A DNA stretch of 64,000 nt from Linyphia triangularis (GCA_963978545.1 OZ021727.1:20863943-20927942); one strand, 5' to 3'. Counted from the stretch's first letter, positions 39,620 to 51,514 are shown. Numbers and translations: made by a program. The notes: a model not told the origin generated them from the letters alone.

Positions 39620-39971
39620 CACGTTGACTGCCATGGAATTTTTCATGATTTCGATCCACGATTGCAAAAGAGAAGCCAGCCCTTTGCTTGGAAGATGTTT
39701 AAAAAATTATCACAAAACATAAAAAAAGTGTTTCCTTGTATAAACTTTTTCTTTTTTAATAAACTTCGTGTAATTGTATTTTCTGTTCATTTAAGCCAAA
39801 CCTGATTTTTTATTCTCTTTCCTGAGGCCACCTATTCATATTTACACTGTTATGCTACGAGTTTCCTCGTAGCTGTACCAATATGATTAATTAAGGGACG
39901 TGATAACTCGTAGAAGGCGTCCTGGGCACGTAAACAACCTACGAGATATCTCGTAATTGGCAGTCAACGTG
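39620..39971. mobile_element. piggyBac-like MITE, 352 bp
   Basis: Left flank TTAA (39616-39619), right flank CTAA (39972-39975, one change). Ends CACGTTGACTGCCA and TGGCAGTCAACGTG are perfect 14-bp inverted repeats. Near the right end, several CTCGTAG/CTACGAG words form nested short inverted repeats (39855-39955). No coding capacity. Confidence 0.75.
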
Positions 39972-39979
39972 CTAAACTA

Positions 39980-41500
39980 CTGAATTCACTGTAATAATTA
40001 TAATTCACCTTCTAGTGTTAGGGAAATGTTTCGGATTGCTATAATATTCTTCATTGAGTTTAATTGAGTGTTAAAAGCAGAAACGGTCAAATTTGCCTCA
40101 TATTATTTTTAAAATGATAGTTTATCAGAGTTCTATAGTACAAATGTCAAGTTAGTGATATTGAACAAGTATAATGCTGTCTAAATAAAGAGAATATATG
40201 GGCGCTTAAGAAGATGGAAAACTGCATTTGGTAAAATGTTAAGTTGAGATGTTGTGGCTGGTAAACTTCTAAACCTAGTAAGTATGGTCCAGTGATAATA
40301 CAAATGCAACGTTTATAAATAGAAAAGTTGATTGTATTAGAAAAAAAAAAAATTGAGATCGGTTATCTACGAACAACTTTTTGTCCCTCAACATCGAGTC
40401 TTCAAGCTAGTTTTTAGTAATTTTTTCTCTACACCTTTTTCTTTACAAAATCATGCTCGTTACGATTGCGCGTTACTAACGCAATCTCTGCGGTTTGCTT
40501 TACATATTTTACAAAACGACTTATAATATTCTCTCCCTCCTCTAAAAGAGGCAGTGAATTGTTTTCAACTCGCGCATGCGCAGAAGTCTGAGTCAAGTGT
40601 CTGGTAGCAAAAATAGTTCTTTACTTGGGCCAAAAGGTGAAATGAAAAAAAAAAAAAAAAAAAAAAACATTTTTTAATTAACTTAAATTAGCCAGCAACG
40701 CTATGTTAACAATCTGAGGACTAATTTTTTTAACAGAATCCTGATTATAATTCATTAAAATAAAAAAAAATTTCGATGTTTTTTCGTCGTTAATTGTTTA
40801 GTTTCAATAATCTCGAATGTAAAAAAAAAAAAAAAAAAAAACCTGTATTAAATATCAATTCTAAACTAGTAAATGAATCATACAGAAAAAAAATCCTTTC
40901 TTTAACTAATAAATTAGCCCTCATCCAATGATCCTTCAGTCCACTTCACTTCCGCGCACACTTCTTTAGAAAATACCTTCGGGAAATGTCGAGTAAAACA
41001 AACAAAACAAAACAAAACAATTCAATAAGCAACGTTCGTTCTATACAAGCACAACAGATATAAACGAATAACCGGTAACTGCCTTTCAAAGCCCACAAAA
41101 AAAAAAGGATATAAAAAATTAATTTTATCATCCCGTTAAAAACCCGCACAAGGAGTCTGGCAATAAAAACTGGATAGTGCTGGTGCTTCGGAATAAACCG
41201 TGCTAATATCCTCGTGCTGCACCTAATTTTTAATGAACTGCAGTCAGTATCTCTACTGCAATGACTATTAAACCTGCAGTTTCGGATAAAACATTTAATG
41301 GCATTTATGAGAAGTTAGCCTAACAGGTAGGGCACGCTCCGTTCAGGATAGGATACTAGGACTGCAGATTAAAAGATTTTTATGGTGGGCGATGGTTTCT
41401 ATCCTGAAAGAGTTTTATGTTTGGAATTTAAATTAATTAAGTATAAATCGTAAATGATATATTAAGTGACATCTCAAAGTAGCAATTTTCGGAATTCATT
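39980..41500. other. No gene recognised; GC-richer patch near 40.45-40.63 kb
   Basis: The patch holds gattgcgcgttactaacgc and an excellent NRF-1-type site, cgcgcatgcgcag, at about 40570. Promoter activity is possible but there is no TATA, initiator or exon to support it. A runs occur at 40645-40667 and 40821-40840. A 67-codon minus-strand frame at 41.0 kb is hydrophobic and unrecognised. Confidence 0.35.
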
Positions 41501-41504
41501 ATGC

Positions 41505-41680
41505 ACCTGATGGTCGTATGGTTAGTGCTCTGGTCTCGCATACCAAAGGTGTCAGGTTCGAATCCCGGGTTAGACATGGATGTTCGTTGTGGTTCGGAAT
41601 CCAGGTTAGGCTGTGTGTTACTGCTTCATTAGATGTCATTGTGCTTAAAAATAGGTCGTTGAGCGTACAAACCAACCAAT
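41505..41680 (+). mobile_element. Family E SINE, copy 3
   Basis: Head tggttagtgctctggtctcg, B-box aggttcgaatccc, body gacatggatgttcgttgtgg and aataggtcgttgagcg, terminal aaaccaacc. Best preserved B-box of the three family E copies. Overlapping short frames on both strands are artefacts of the SINE. Confidence 0.9.
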
Positions 41681-41852
41681 ATTCCTTATATGAGTTTGTA
41701 AGTACATTGTGTGCCGTATTGGTACAGAACTTTTTGTTAGAATTGCCGTTATTAGTCGAATAAATAAGTCCTAGAGGCGATTGCAAGTGTAGGTACCTCA
41801 TCTAACATCATTATGAATTTTTTACGGAATGTAGAAAAACGTTAGTAGATTA

Positions 41853-42340
41853 TGAATCCACTGGTGTGCCGAAGCAAAAATGGCCGTAACTATTCAAATA
41901 TCAACTTCGAATGAACTAAATCCGATTGCCAAATAAGTCACAACTTGCCAAATAATGAGCATTCTGTTTTATGTGGTAACCCGCCACTCTAATTTTTTAA
42001 TGAGGAAGAGTGCAGACGATATTTATTTTCTGGCAAAAAAAAACCTTCCATCTTTTAAAAGTGAGCCAAATTGGCAGTAAAAATTACGTCACTTATTACG
42101 TAATATTTATTGCCAACTTGGCTGACTTTTAAAAAATTACGGTTTAAAACGCCAGGAAAGACAAATAGTCAGCAACCATCTTAATTGCAGATTGAAGAGT
42201 GATGGGTTACCAGACAAAACAAAGGATGCACATTATTTGGCAAGGTACGACTTATTTGGCAATCGGATTTGGTTCAACTCATTCTAAGTCGATTTTTGAA
42301 TAGTAGCGGCCATTTTTGCTTAGGCAGACCAGGGGATTCA
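41853..42340. mobile_element. TA-flanked long foldback MITE, 488 bp
   Basis: Almost the whole element is an inverted repeat with arms of about 240 bp. Left arm: tgaatccactgg, gcaaaaatggccg, ccgattgccaaataagtc, ttgccaaataatg. The right arm carries their reverse complements, ending ccaggggattca. A TA dinucleotide lies on both sides (41851-41852, 42341-42342), as in Tc1/mariner-type insertion. The centre is attacgtcacttattacgtaat. Confidence 0.85.
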
Positions 42341-42529
42341 TATTCTCATTCTATTAAAAAAAAATTCAGATAGATTTTCGATGAGGTAACTAAACTTGCA
42401 GTCGCCTCTCATTCTCTTTGTTTCGTAAAAATGCCCTTTAAAGCATCGAAAGAGATTGCGTTTATTTTGAAAAATATAAAGAATTCAAGTTCAAAATACA
42501 AGACAAACAGACCAAGTTCATTTTTTTAT

Positions 42530-42710
42530 GCCGACCAAACGGTATAGTGGTTAGCGTGCTGGCTTCTAGACCGCGAGGTTGCATGTTCGAGTCCCGCGTT
42601 GGCATGGATGTTTGTAAATGTATGTTGGTTTGTTAAATGACGAAATGTTTCGGCGCATTATAGCCCTCGTGTTGCTGACGGCGCCAGATAATCTGAATAC
42701 AACCAACCAA
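42530..42710 (+). mobile_element. tRNA-derived SINE, family F, copy 1
   Basis: Head with A-box-like tagtggttagcgtgctgg and B-box tgttcgagtcccg. Body has gcatggatgtttgtaaatg, aatgtttcggcgcattatag and gcgccagataatctga; it ends caaccaacc. An exact 12-bp target duplication, tcatttttttat, flanks it (42518-42529 and 42711-42722), so retroposition was via a LINE-type mechanism. Confidence 0.93.
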
Positions 42711-42914
42711 TCATTTTTTTATTTTGCTTTTTGAGTAATACTCTCAGTCTATCAATAGAATAGATCCCGCCAGACAGTCTGGATGGTGGCGGTCGCAATA
42801 GTACTCTTAGATATAAAAAAAGGGGTGATGTATGCAGAAAATTGGCGTCATAAATTTATAAAGTAGCTGCCTTTCTTCTGAAATCCTCCATGGAAAATCC
42901 TATGAAATCCTAAA

Positions 42915-43095
42915 GTTGGTTGTTGTTATCAGATTATCTGGCGCCGTCAGCAACACGAGGGCTATAATGCGCCGAAACATTCGTCATTAGACAAGCCAAC
43001 ATACATTTACAAACACCCATGCCTAACACGGGACTCGATCCCGCAACCTCGCTGTCTAGAAGCTAGCAAGCTAACCACTTTACCGTTTGGTCGGC
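42915..43095 (-). mobile_element. tRNA-derived SINE, family F, copy 2 (reversed)
   Basis: Reverse complement of copy 1: starts ttggttgttg, contains cagattatctggcgccgtc and the B-box complement cgggactcgatccc, ends taccgtttggtcggc. Flanking duplication atgaaatcctaa is exact over 12 bp (42902-42913 and 43096-43107). It lies 205 bp from copy 1 in opposite orientation. An overlapping minus-strand frame (43007-43342) is not a gene. Confidence 0.93.
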
Positions 43096-43109
43096 ATGAA
43101 ATCCTAAGG

Positions 43110-45120
43110 AGATAATTCCTTAGAGTAGCCTTATTTTCAAGGCAACAGACAACGCTAGACGATGTGGAGGAATCTATTTTTGTGATATCATTACAAACAT
43201 CAGATGTCCCAGGATGCAGCGTGAAGACTTTTATAAAATTAATACAATAATAAGATAAATTATTGAGCTTAATTATCACTAAACCTACATATACTACCAC
43301 AATGCTGATGTACGGGAAACTTAAAATTTCCAGGTCAGTCATCGGTACGTTTGAATTTTCACCGCTTTAAATCAAGTGAGTTTATTTTATCAAATAGAAA
43401 TGGCATTGACGGTCAAACAATCCAGGGTATCTCTAAGGCGTGTAACTGAATCAAAGAGTCATTTTAGTAACTTAAACAAGCATGAAAGTCAATCAGGTTC
43501 AGGAAACAAAAACAAAAGAAATTAATACAATTGAATTGCCCATAGAATGTTTAACCTATTCTACCCAAAGTAGCATATAGTTTCTTTAGCAGGTAAGATT
43601 TAAGTTGAAACACGATTTTTACTTTGCAATTTTCTTGTTAGAATCAGTAAATATTAAACGAACTGTCATCTCAATGCAACAATTTTTCTCACAACAAACG
43701 TATATTGCATCAGTGTCACTACAGATATGTTGTTTATAATATTAATATAATGGTAGCACTACTAACATTCTTTGTGGCAATAACCACAACGAATGATACC
43801 ATGGATATCACTAAAACATGCAACAATAAATAAAATTCATATAACTCAATGAAACTTCTTCATAACTAATAAGATATTTTGAAATTCCATAAATTATTAT
43901 TGCACCATTGTTTTATAAACTTTTAGAGAAACAATTCAAGAAATTTTAATTTTAATAATGTCGGCAAGTTCTTTCGTAATAAGTATTAACACTTATTGAA
44001 ACAACTACACAAATAAAACTATTCCGAGCAAAGGTCCTATATATTGCTTACGGCTGACCCAGACTCTAAAGTTTTATTAGTTATAAAAGTAAAGGTCCAT
44101 GGCTTTAAAGATTTAATAAGAATTATGTGAGATTTTATATTTCTCAAATTTAAACGTGACAAATTATTTTATTTTCTATGAACAACACCTAGAGCATAAA
44201 GCCAATTACGTCTTCATTCTAAAGTCTTACCACACTTGACGCACATGCATTTTAAATTATTTAATGCAAGCAAATCTGCAGAGCTCGTAGTTATAATCCT
44301 GGGATTAGTAATTAACGCAATTTCACACGTTTTCGCTTACGAAGTTTTGTCTCGTATTCTTTTGATGAGTTCTTCTTTCTTATTTTTTAAAAGAATACGA
44401 GAAAAAAAATTGCTTTTTTTTTTTTTTTTTTTTATTATTTTTTTGTTTTTTTATATATATATATTCATGGGAGATAATGAAAATTTTAATATTTATGTCT
44501 TGAATTATGTAAGAATTAAGTTTTAAAAAAAAAAACTAGAAAAAAATAAAAAATAAAATAAGACCACTAAAAAATATGTGCCATGTATTTAAATGTTACT
44601 ATTAGTATAATTGTTTACTTTGAACTATAATTAAGGATGCCAAGGGGTAAATAAATGGCAGCCGCGACCATTTTTTAATTAACAAGTAAATTGTCATAAA
44701 TTGGCGGGGTTTTATGTAAACAACTCTTAGCGACCAATTCGCACCGGATTCGGAAGTCCTATCAAAACAGCTAAGCCTTTTACATTACTCAGAAGTTTGG
44801 TTGTACACTCTGTATTAAACTGTATGTTTTCAAAAGAGTATTTATATTTTTGTAAACTAATTGCGTGCAGCAATTTGAAATCACTCTCAAAAACACAAAT
44901 CTAGCCGGAAAAGTAATGAAGGTTATAGAAGTTAAGGCAACTAAGAATGTCATAATTTAAACTTGAAAAAACTCTAATTGAGTTTAAAATATAACTTATT
45001 GTCATTCTAAACATAATATGGAAAGATATAAAGTAGGGTAAAGTGGGATCAGTGCATTCACTCGAAAAGTGGGCCCATGGATTTTAAATTTCTTATAAAA
45101 AAAAACTATTAAAACATACA
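43110..45120. other. No gene recognised
   Basis: AT-rich with a T run at about 44407-44433 and short TA repeats near 44452. Frames up to 96 codons depend on homopolymers. Slight GC rise near 44700-44770 without an exon. Confidence 0.5.
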
Positions 45121-45125
45121 TACTA

Positions 45126-46656
45126 CACTCATGTCCATAAATTAAGGATAGTTCAGTTTTTCCCTAATAACTTCTCAGTGGAGTAGCATAGACACTTGAA
45201 ATTTACTTCAAAGACACATCTTTTACAACAAAACGATAATTAAAACAACTCAGTCGCAGAATGAAATGCAAAGTGTACAGCGGGGCAAATGCAAAAGAAT
45301 GGAGTACCATTAGTGTGCAGTTGTACAGATGCATTTACATTAAAAATAACTCAATTCATGGAGTTGACTTTTAGTGTGAGATATGATCTTCCCTGTCATC
45401 AATATTTGCTTGGCACAGTATTCTCATACTTAACATGAGTTACTTGATGAATTCTAGCGGCTAAATTGCTCGTGCCTCCTTTTGAAATGTTTGCAAGTGA
45501 GGGAAAGTTCCCAATGCATTAAATCTTTACACAATGCATATCGTAGAAGCGTCCCACACATGTTTGATGAAATTTGGATTAGAGGAGTGATCTGGCTTAC
45601 TTATAGGGGCGAAACTCATATTTTTAATCCTTTATCCAAAGCAAAAGTGGAATAAAATAAACCATAACTATCAATAAATTCGATTTAGAAACTGATATTT
45701 CACAATTAAAGACGTGTCTAAATCAAGTTAAAGTAATTAAAGTAAAAAAGTGGAATTTAATTACTTTTTGCGCTCTTGGGGAGCTTATTAAACAAATTCA
45801 ACAAATTGAACATAAAGACCAAAACTCTTTTCCGACCAAATCATTATCTTGAACTGGCATTTACCAGTTTCCACCTTTCTGCAGACCTCTGATGTCCAAT
45901 ATTACTCATGAGACTGGCAAAATTATTTTCAGTAAATAGTACCTGATGTTAAAAAGATTTGGTCTTTGGGGGCAGTATGTTGACTTGGTTACATAAGCTC
46001 CCTAAGAGACCAAAAGATAACTAAATTCCACTTTTTCCCTGTAATTATGTTAACTTGATCTAGACAAGTTTTTAATGGTGATATATCGGTTTCTAAATTG
46101 TATTTATTGATACTTATAGCAAATTTTATTCCACTTTTGCCTTGGATAAGCGATTAAAAAATATGAATATCGCCCCTATAAGTAAGCCAGGTAACTCCTT
46201 TAATCCAAATTTCTTCAAGCATGTGTGGGATGCTTCTACGATATGAATTGTGTTAAGACTTGATGTATTAGGAACTTTCCATCACTTACAAACAGTTCAA
46301 AAGGTGGTGAGCAATTTAGCTATTGCAGTTCATCAAGTAACTTATGTTAAGTATGAGAATACAGTGCTAAGTAAACACTGATGACAGGGGAGATCATATC
46401 TCACAGTAGAAGTCCACTCCATGAGTTGAGTGATTTTTAATATAAATGCATCTGTACAACTGCACAATAATGGTACTCCATTCTTTTGTATATGCCCCCG
46501 CTGTACACTTTGCATTTCAATTTACGACTGAGTTATTTTAATTATCGTTATGTTGCATAAAGATGTCTCTTTGAAGTGAATTTCAAGTGTCTATGCTGCT
46601 CCACTGAGAAGTTATTAGGGAAAAACTGAATTATCCTTAATTTATGGACATGAGTG
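45126..46656. mobile_element. Giant inverted-repeat (foldback) element, 1,531 bp, TA-flanked
   Basis: Left arm about 45126-45831 and right arm about 45952-46656 are reverse complements over some 700 bp with scattered differences, leaving a loop of roughly 120 bp. Ends are CACTCATGTCCATAAATTAA and its complement; TA flanks both sides (45124-45125, 46657-46658), as for Tc1/mariner-type elements. Paired blocks include ctgtacaactgcac, tcccacacatg, acttataggggcg and gtggaattta. No transposase frame is present. A transcript through it would fold into a very long double-stranded RNA. Confidence 0.93.
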
Positions 46657-46729
46657 TATATGTTTTAAGAGCAGTATGTGTAACTAAAAAGTTTAAAGAC
46701 GCTTAAGGCACCCGTTGAAACATGATTAA

Positions 46730-46934
46730 CCCTTTGCACTCCAGGCCTTTTTCGCGCGGAGGAATCAGCAACTCGAGATATTTTAGGTTCGGCTGGGTGT
46801 TTATGGATTTGCTTCATAGAAACTAAACACAGTCATTGGCCTTGCATCGAATTTCCGCATCACACCTAATGTTCCTCTCGTGGTTTGGCATCCAATCGTG
46901 TGGCGCCTGAGAGGCACCAGTGGAGTGCAAAGGG
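46730..46934 (+). mobile_element. piggyBac-like MITE, 205 bp, copy 2
   Basis: Flanked by TTAA (46726-46729, 46935-46938), ends CCCTTTGCACTCCAG and CTGGAGTGCAAAGGG-like. It differs from copy 1 at 15.3 kb by a handful of changes, so this is the youngest-looking repeat pair in the window. Confidence 0.92.
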
Positions 46935-46939
46935 TTAAT

Positions 46940-48355
46940 ATAACAAACACTTTAATTTAAAATACTTAAAATATTTATATAAAATTCAATTTTTTTTAAT
47001 ATCGTGCAAAATGAAATGATAAATAAAATATATTCTACAAAATTTCTTTTAATGAAGAAACTATTGAAAAACTGTATTGCGTGTGAATTCAACTGGGAAA
47101 TTGAGTGCATCATCAGAATTTTCACTGAAAACAGAATCAGGATTATAATAGATTTGAGAGTTGCCATCAATCAAATAGATTATCTTCCTATTCATTAACA
47201 TAGCACATATTCTGTTGTCAGAGTGTGCTTGGTGTTTGCATCTTATTTTAAATAATAACATCGCCCTAACAGCAATATATACGGCAAACTACATTAGAAA
47301 ATTTATTTATTAGAAATGAACATGAATTTGTGCACTCACGTCTAAATATCTTTTATTTATTCCGATTAAAAGAATTTTTGCAACAGGAAAGAATTTCAAC
47401 AATGATCGATTAAAATTCTTTCACTTATAGCGTTACTGAATGAGGCAAACAGTGAGTGAGTGACTCAGTGATCAAGGTATTTCATATACTAATAAATGAC
47501 CCATCTAAAAGTTTGTCAGAACTCAAAAGTTAAATCCCAGAAACACTTTATCTTCCAAAAAGTCCTTATTTTTCAACTTTAAATAAGAGTTGCGAAGCTA
47601 AAAAATTCTACAAAATTCCGGGAATTCCTGAAAAATTTTAGCTACTCGAGATATTAAAAACATTGTTAACTAGTTTTATCAAAAGACTAGTCGAGACTTC
47701 ATGCTCCATTCATTTTTAAAGTTCCTTTTCATGAAAAAGTTCATTGTATATATTTTTTACTGCTTTATTTTTCAACTGCTTTAACTCTAAATATATTTTT
47801 GTATATGTTTTCGTGTTCAAGGTTCCTTACTACAATAATTTACACTAACAATAGTTTATCCAATTTTATTATGGTTAATTAATTCATTTAGATTTATATT
47901 TTCGAATCATTTCAATACTTAGATTTACATTGATGCTCCTGTAACAAATTACATCAATGGATGTCGTCCTAGTTATTTTCGTGTGATAGCATCGTGAATT
48001 TTCAAAGCTTTGACCTTTTAGTGAATTTAATCTGCGAATTATATTAACTTGACATACTAATTTGAGACACTGATAATATAAATAACTTCTTCTGATCATC
48101 AGTTATATTCTTTTTCAGTAAAACCAAACCTATGCTATTTCTCTTTCCTTTAATAGGGATTACCAGCCACTACCTAAAAGCATCATAGACTGAATATTTC
48201 AGTATTTGTTAACAATATCTGCCGGAATATTGCTTTAAAGCAAATAAATTTTAATAATAGTTATAACATCGCTAATTAAAGCTTTATTAACTAAATTTAA
48301 AAGAATAATTACTGCTTTTTTTTTTTTTTTTTTTTTTTTTTTAGTTTTTTTTTTT
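46940..48355. other. No gene; reversed distal fragment of family D at 47.3-47.44 kb
   Basis: 47300-47440 (minus) matches the distal right part of family D copy 2 (gcactcacgtctaaatatc, caacaggaaagaatttcaac). The rest is AT-rich with overlapping short frames at 46.95-47.26 kb on both strands that show no domain. Confidence 0.5.
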
Positions 48356-48361
48356 TTTTTT
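48316..48361. repeat. Two adjacent poly-T runs
   Basis: T runs at 48316-48342 and 48345-48361 separated by AG, immediately upstream of a family A copy. They may be the T-rich end of that element or a local expansion. Confidence 0.9.
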
Positions 48362-48655
48362 AGTTTCAATGACCCATATATTTACATAGGGTAATGAGAG
48401 TATTGTTTTCAGCCAAAAAAATATTTGCACTTCTCCACCTTTTGAAACATTCTGATTTCAAATAGTGGTCTAGTAAAAATGTTTGTCTGTGTGTATGTGG
48501 TCACTCCCATATAAGAATCATCGCCAAAAGTATCGCAAAAACTGGTCATTTTTTCTAAATGATGAATGAAAATATGAAAACAGTAAAAAGCATCCATCTG
48601 TTTCAGTACAATAGTGCAATTGAAAGTTGCGCGATGTTCCACACCCCTAGTTTTA
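48362..48655 (+). mobile_element. Family A repeat, copy 2 (internally deleted)
   Basis: Begins agtttcaatgacccata and ends cgatgttccacacccctagt like other copies. The middle ~400 bp, including the block with the shared antisense frame, is missing: sequence jumps from gtatgtggtcactccc to ataagaatcatcgcc. Internal deletion is typical of non-autonomous DNA-element families. Confidence 0.75.
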
Positions 48656-48762
48656 CTACTAATGCATTTTCACTTTTCAAACTCTAGCTTATAAACTTTT
48701 TAAAGCATAATAAAAAGACTCCCACCTATTTTCCTTTCAAATTTTATTAATGTGAATATTAG

Positions 48763-49233
48763 GGCTGCGTAGTCCAGTTGGGAGAGTATCGTTCTCGCAA
48801 CTAGAAGGTTGCGAGCCCTGAGGTTGCGAGTTCGGGCCTGGGACCGACTAAATACCGCCGTGTTCGCTAATGGTGACTGGAGCACGTTAAATCGGTCATG
48901 GTCGCAAAGTCCTCCAAGTTCCCATACAAATCAATACCTCTGGGGGTGGCAAAGCCAAGTCTTCTGGTGGAATCTTCTGCTTGGTTAAGCCTCTAAATTA
49001 AGAAGTTCCACATACCGTCGGTGGTGCTGCCATCTACCGGGTAGCTACCGAAAGAGATATAAATGAACTCTTCGGTGGCTATAGGTAGACTTGCGCACTC
49101 CCTCTCATGAGTGTGCGCTTACATCCTGTGCAGTACTGCCCACTACCGATCTGTACGGGATATGGGGTTGGTACAAAATGCTAAAAAAGCAGAGGTGCCT
49201 TAGTCCCCATAGTCCTTGATAAGAAGAAGAATT
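48763..49233 (+). mobile_element. Long tRNA-derived SINE, family G, 471 bp
   Basis: tRNA-like head with A-box tagtccagttgggagag and B-box gagttcgggcct. The long body includes gactggagcacgttaaat and gtgctgccatctaccggg and ends in aagaagaag. A 10-bp duplication, tgaatattag, flanks it (48753-48762 and 49234-49243). The gactgg.gcac.ttaaat block also occurs in the reversed SINE at 54.1 kb, so the two share a body. The overlapping minus-strand frame is not a gene. Confidence 0.88.
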
Positions 49234-49244
49234 TGAATATTAGT

Positions 49245-50010
49245 GTTGTTTCTAGTAAACAAATTCAAATATTTTAAAGCAATACTTCGGAAGGTATTGT
49301 TGTCTTTAAAAAAAATGAAACATTTAGAAGTCTACGCATTGAAAACAAATCTTCGTAAATTTTTCCTATAGTTATTTCTATAAAACAGTTGAATAACCTT
49401 ACATTATAAAAAAATGATAACCTTATTCAGAAATAAGAATTATGAAATTTGACGTTTTTCAAGAAATCCATATGGAGTTTATGACGAACAGCAATGTTTG
49501 AGTAACATAGAACTTTGATGAGAAAGTGGATATCTAAGTGAAGTTTTCTAAAGCAGTTTCTTTATTGAAAAGTATCTATTATCTGTAAAATCAATTTCAT
49601 TCAATTTCAAATGTATTCTACTACGTGGAAACTTATGAAAAAGGGGAGGGAAATGACAAAGCTGTTACTGTTTAACAAATTTCCGAAAACTTTTATCTTG
49701 AAATGCGATCTTCAATGTTGAAATAAAACGTGGGACAAAAAGGCAATTTTCCCATAATACGCAATAAGACTTCCGAATATAGTGAGCCACAGCAATACCA
49801 TGTATATTCATTAAATTCTTCCTTCGATATGGAAGTTTGGAATTGGTGTGGGTGGGGGAATATAATCACCATCAAAGAATCGAATTTTGAAACAGGATTG
49901 GATTTCCTTTTCTTTAGTAAGAAATTTATCAAACACATTCGACAAAATAGTTCAAAAGGCAACGATTTGCCTTCTGAAGTAAAAGAGAAGTGTATAGTTG
50001 TGAATAGTAT
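49245..50010. other. No gene confirmed; one 124-codon frame
   Basis: A plus-strand frame from 49730 to 50104 is the longest non-simple open frame in the window. Its last ~30 codons lie inside the pogo-like element that starts at 50011, and a minus-strand frame overlaps it. I recognise no domain, so it is not called as a gene. Confidence 0.4.
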
Positions 50011-51263
50011 TCAGTCAAACCCCGTTAAAGCGAAATCGCTTAACACGAAATCCCGTTTAACGCGATGTAAAAGCAGTTCTCTGTACAATGAAACTAAAAC
50101 TTAACGTTTTGTTTTATGTTTGTTTTTAATTTCAATTACCCATATGTATACATAGGGTTGTGAAAGTAAAGGATTAGGTCAAAAAAAAATTTGCATTTCT
50201 CCAAGTTTTAAAATATTCTGATTTCAAAAAAGTGATCTAGAAAAAATGTGTGTGTGCGTGTGTCTGCCTTCTGTGGTCAACAAAACTCCAGAATAAATTG
50301 ACCTACGACGATGTTCAAATTTGGAGTGCGGGTTGGTGGTGGCCATGGGACCTACCATTGAGGTTTTCGTCAAAATCTCGCATAAGGTAGCTGCCATAGA
50401 AAAAAATACGTTTTTCAATGATTGCTAAAAAACGGCTCTAACGATTTTGATCAAAATCGCTGTGGTAATGCCTTTTAAGGTGTTCTATACATCCCCACCT
50501 TTGAAATTTCCGTGAAAATGCTTTAACGGCGTAAAAAGTTGAAAAACGAATGCCTTCAACACGGACTTCTCTTTGCTCAACAACGATCGTTTTCTCTCTT
50601 CTTCTCAGTTTTACTTATTATATAGGATAATATAAGAATGATCGAAAAGTATATCGCCAAAATCATCATTTTGGCGGAGTTCTTATTTTTAATAAGCCAC
50701 ATATAAGAATTATCACAAAAAAATATCTCCAAACTGGCGATTTTTTCTAAGCGAATGATGAAAATATAAAAACGATAAATGACACAATCCACATCAGTAA
50801 TATAGTGTAACTGAAAGTTGTGCGATGTTCCAAACCCCTAGTTTCTAATGGCTCGCTCAAGTACTCACAGTCACCTTAAATTTAAAGTTAATTTATTCGT
50901 CTAACATGATAACCTCACACAATAAAATCCCTCTTAAGGTGTAAACAAACCTTCAAATACCTTATGAGCTGTAAATAATTTTGAAGAGGTAGAAAAAAAA
51001 AAGCTTTATTAAAAATTTAAAGCAAAAATCAATAACAAGCTTTTTAATAAGTCAAATAAATAATAGGTTTTGTTCCCAGTGAGTATCTTGTTAAAAAAAT
51101 CTCGTAACGTAAATATTCTACAAAACAACAGTACAAAACAACATATAGCTAGTAATTTTAAATCTGCATTAATTAGATAAACAGTTTTAGACGATTAAAG
51201 CAAAATTCGACTAACTTGAAAAATGTCAGAGGCCCCCAATTTCGCGTTAATGGTGTTTGACTG
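50011..51263. mobile_element. pogo/Tigger-like element split by family A insertion
   Basis: Inverted ends: left CAGTCAAACCCCGTTAAAG, right the complement of CAGTCAAACACCATTAACG; both continue with CGAAAT-type sequence. CAGT-type ends with TA-containing targets fit the pogo/Tigger group of Tc1/mariner. TATT lies directly outside both ends. A family A copy occupies about 50131-50845 of it. No transposase frame remains. Confidence 0.7.
50131..50845 (+). mobile_element. Family A repeat, copy 3 (nested, full length)
   Basis: Starts ttcaattacccatatgta and ends near ccaaacccctagttt. The start is an imperfect palindrome (acccatatgtatacatagggt minus one). An antisense frame (50224-50418) with TTG then internal ATG is open and matches copy 4 and part of copy 1: SMAATL, KTSMVGPMATTN and KFEH blocks. 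It lies within the pogo-like element and is therefore younger than it. Confidence 0.8.
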
Positions 51264-51264
51264 T

Positions 51265-51514
51265 ATTAGATAAAGTTTCAATTATCTAACAAGTTCAATA
51301 AGCATTCTTGTCCAATAGCAACTCTTGTGGAGCATTGATTCGGTTGTTAAAAAGCATTTTGCCGCAAATTTCTTCAAAAGTCTTTTAATTTTTTCGCCTC
51401 TGTAGTGAAAGCCCCCTACAAAGATGTCAAAACAATACTTGTTAATTGTAACAAGAGTAGTTTGTCTCATTTGAAAGCATTGAAGTTAAATTAAGTTTCA
51501 TATACAGAGGAAGC

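Noticed and set aside
49730..50104. 124-codon plus-strand open frame, longest non-simple frame in the window
   Set aside because: Its end lies inside the pogo-like element, a minus-strand frame overlaps it, and no domain, signal or splice structure is visible.
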